Below, in pieces: positions 62,379 to 64,000 of a DNA stretch of 64,000 nucleotides. The notes beneath the pieces are model-generated. The model did no database searches, was not told the origin of the DNA, and worked only from the letters and a program-made list of their open reading frames with translations. The number at the start of each line of letters is the position of its first letter. Position 1 is the first letter of the stretch. Origin of the DNA: Bacteroidota bacterium (GTDB taxonomy: Bacteria; Bacteroidota; Ignavibacteria; UBA10030; UBA8401). Where the stretch lies: positions 372,001 through 436,000 of the forward strand of contig DATJPT010000019.1 of the NCBI GenBank assembly GCA_035506275.1, written 5' to 3'. The position numbers and the translations under genes are program-made.

Positions 62379-64000
62379 TTACCTTAATGCTATTTCTTTT
62401 TTGAGCTTGATATCCTTCGAAGACGAGCCAATATGAAGAATAAATGCCCCTTTTTCAGCGAGCCAATCTTTGGTAATGGGATTCCAGAACGAAAAGTCTT
62501 TTTTCGTCAATCGCACAATCACTTCTGAACTTTCCCCCGGTGCAAGTTCTACTCTTTTGAAGCCTTTTAATTCCTTTGCCGGACGTGGAACGGAGGATTG
62601 AACGTCCTCGACGTAGAGCTGTGCAATTTCAGCTCCCTTCATGTTCCCGGTATTTTTTACGTTGAAGCTTACCGTTACCGTATCGTTTTCCCCGAAAAGC
62701 TCTTTCGAGACTGACAGGCCGCCGTACTCGAACGAAGTGTAAGATAAACCATAGCCGAACGGATACAGAGGTTCGATGTTATTGTGTTCGTACCACCGAT
62801 AGCCGACAAAGACTCCTTCTTTATAGTTCACGTCGAAGAGCGGATGGTCTTTGTCGCTCCCCCAGCCTGTGTATAAAGCTTCTCCCTCAGGAAGATATCC
62901 GTAGCCCGGCGAATCCTTGAAATCTTTCTCTATAGTGATAGGGAGTTTGCCCGAGGGATTGACTTTGCCCGCAATGATCTCTGCAAGGGCCCGGTTGCCG
63001 ATCTGCCCTCCATACCACGCGTAAATGATCGCTTTTGCTCTGCCGCTCCAATCGGTCATTTTTATTCCCGATCCGGAAGTCACAATGACGACAGTATTGG
63101 GGTTATTGCTCACGCACTGTTGAACCCTTTCTTCCTGATCATTCGGGAGCGCAAATGGTCTGTCCCATCCTTCGCTGTCCCTCGTTCCTACATTGCACAA
63201 AACGATGTCGGCCGATTTGATTTGTTCTATTGCCGGATTTTTGACAAACGTCAGTTTCTCGCCGAATTCTCTTTTCAGTTCGTGAAGCATCAGTCTGTTG
63301 TTGTATCCCTCGACCTCTGCCGCTCCTCCGCCGACAGCCAATGTGTCGACAAAATCGCCGGTCAAAAGTATCGTTTTGGTCGTATCTTCGACGGGAAGTA
63401 TATTTCCTTCATTCTTCAGGAGGACGATACCTTCGCGGGCGGTTTGCAAAGCGGTAAGCTCATGCTGCTCGAAATTGGCGTATAATGTAGTGTCCTTAGT
63501 CGACACATCGAACTTCATCGCAAAATATGTCCGCAGAATGCTTTTTGCCATCCTGTCGATGTCGCGGATGTTGACTTTCCCCTCATGAATCAGAGAGTCC
63601 GCATTTTTTAATCCGATCGCGAATGGCATTTCTAAATCCTGCCCCGATTTCGCGAGTTTCTCTCCGTCATAGACCGACCACCAATCGGTCATGACAAGCC
63701 AGCGAAATCCAAGCTGCTTTCTAAGGATCTCGCCGATCACCGTCTCGCTTTCCCCGCACCATTCGCCGTTCAACTGATTGTACGAGGTCATGACTGCCAT
63801 CGCGCCGGCGTCGATTCCCGCTTTGAAGGGAGGCAAATAAATTTCGTGAAGTGTTCGTTCATCAACAACCGAGTTGCTCCTCCTCCTGTAAAACTCCGTG
63901 TTGTTGGCGACAAAATGTTTCAGCGTGGCAACAGTTCCCGTGCTCTGAACGCCCTTTACGAATTCTTCGATCATCCGTGCTCTGAGGTATGGGTCCTCGC
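62379..64000 (-). CDS. Glycoside hydrolase family 3 enzyme (beta-glucosidase-like), N-terminus beyond right edge
   Basis: The frame is open to base 64000 and the first visible residues read EDPYLRARMIEEFVKGVQST, the GEDPYL motif of GH3 domain 1. ATLKHFVANN and the nucleophile region GFRWLVMTDWWSVYDG (catalytic Asp in TDW) follow. The second (alpha/beta) domain runs from ~AREGIVLLKNEGNILPV, and the C-terminal Fn3-like domain has FPFGYGLSYTSFEY and AELKGFKRVELAPGES-type residues. About 540 residues are visible. It likely cleaves beta-linked glucose or xylose units; the signal peptide lies outside the window. Confidence 0.93.
   Translation of the reverse strand, partial: EDPYLRARMIEEFVKGVQSTGTVATLKHFVANNTEFYRRRSNSVVDERTLHEIYLPPFKAGIDAGAMAVMTSYNQLNGEWCGESETVIGEILRKQLGFRWLVMTDWWSVYDGEKLAKSGQDLEMPFAIGLKNADSLIHEGKVNIRDIDRMAKSILRTYFAMKFDVSTKDTTLYANFEQHELTALQTAREGIVLLKNEGNILPVEDTTKTILLTGDFVDTLAVGGGAAEVEGYNNRLMLHELKREFGEKLTFVKNPAIEQIKSADIVLCNVGTRDSEGWDRPFALPNDQEERVQQCVSNNPNTVVIVTSGSGIKMTDWSGRAKAIIYAWYGGQIGNRALAEIIAGKVNPSGKLPITIEKDFKDSPGYGYLPEGEALYTGWGSDKDHPLFDVNYKEGVFVGYRWYEHNNIEPLYPFGYGLSYTSFEYGGLSVSKELFGENDTVTVSFNVKNTGNMKGAEIAQLYVEDVQSSVPRPAKELKGFKRVELAPGESSEVIVRLTKKDFSFWNPITKDWLAEKGAFILHIGSSSKDIKLKKEIALR

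Overview
This 64 kb window carries about 58 genes on both strands with roughly even base composition by eye. It contains no rRNA, tRNA, CRISPR array, prophage or transposase gene that I could find. Several marks point to a bacterium of the FCB group (Bacteroidetes/Chlorobi/Ignavibacteria relatives): a C-terminal sorting domain with a QNYPNPFNPST signature typical of type IX secretion cargo, an alternative complex III (ActABCDEF) operon, a GGGP-synthase family gene, DUF3109, DUF3467 and DUF5723-like proteins, a GlmU-like NTP_transf_4 protein, and tdh-kbl threonine catabolism. I infer an Ignavibacteria-like organism of moderate GC with aerobic or microaerobic respiration; a phylum call needs a marker-gene tree.

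Layout. 1-8.1 kb (minus): clpS, a secreted thioredoxin-like protein, alaS, a GGGP synthase homolog, gmhA, ybaB, recR, two small related lipoproteins, and the 5' end of a prephenate dehydratase gene cut by the window edge. 8.2-11.4 kb (plus): aconitase, a small AT-rich four-helix-bundle gene bracketed by inverted heptamer arrays, and a bacilliredoxin. 11.5-13.6 kb (minus): slipin and NfeD protease pair. 14.0-19.9 kb (plus): TPR lipoprotein, DUF3467, and a large lipoprotein paired with an outer-membrane barrel protein. 19.9-26.9 kb (minus): DUF3109, rpoN, hslV, hslU; then glmM, an orphan microcompartment vertex protein (EutN/CcmL) and dprA.

27.1-42.6 kb (plus) is a respiratory island: copper chaperone CopZ, copper ATPase CopA, ccoS, the cbb3 oxidase genes ccoNOP, the alternative complex III genes actA-[DinB]-actBCDEF, and a CcoI-type copper ATPase. 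Together they would move electrons from quinol through ACIII and c-type hemes to oxygen, with copper handling for the CuB centre built in. 43.0-56.7 kb (plus, with one small minus gene): a type IX-secreted Ycf48-like propeller, pirin, a second DinB, ribosomal protein L31, a GlmU-like protein, rsmB, tdh-kbl, an HGSNAT-like acyltransferase, rmuC, a YciI-like protein, and a low-molecular-weight phosphatase overlapping a fructosamine-kinase-family gene. 56.7-64 kb (minus): purU, a large two-component-type propeller receptor ending in a zinc-ribbon-like tail, a TolB-like propeller, and a glycoside hydrolase family 3 enzyme that runs off the right edge.

The most unusual items are: a period-7 repeat (GAATTAG/TTCCTAA) forming inverted arrays around the four-helix-bundle gene, with a further array inside the ACIII operon exactly at the actA stop codon; the orphan BMC vertex gene; the GGGP synthase homolog; the cbb3-ACIII co-location with a single-heme CcoP; the phosphatase/FN3K overlapping pair (probable protein deglycation); and the propeller receptor that ends in an ICSxCKKIR tail instead of a kinase.
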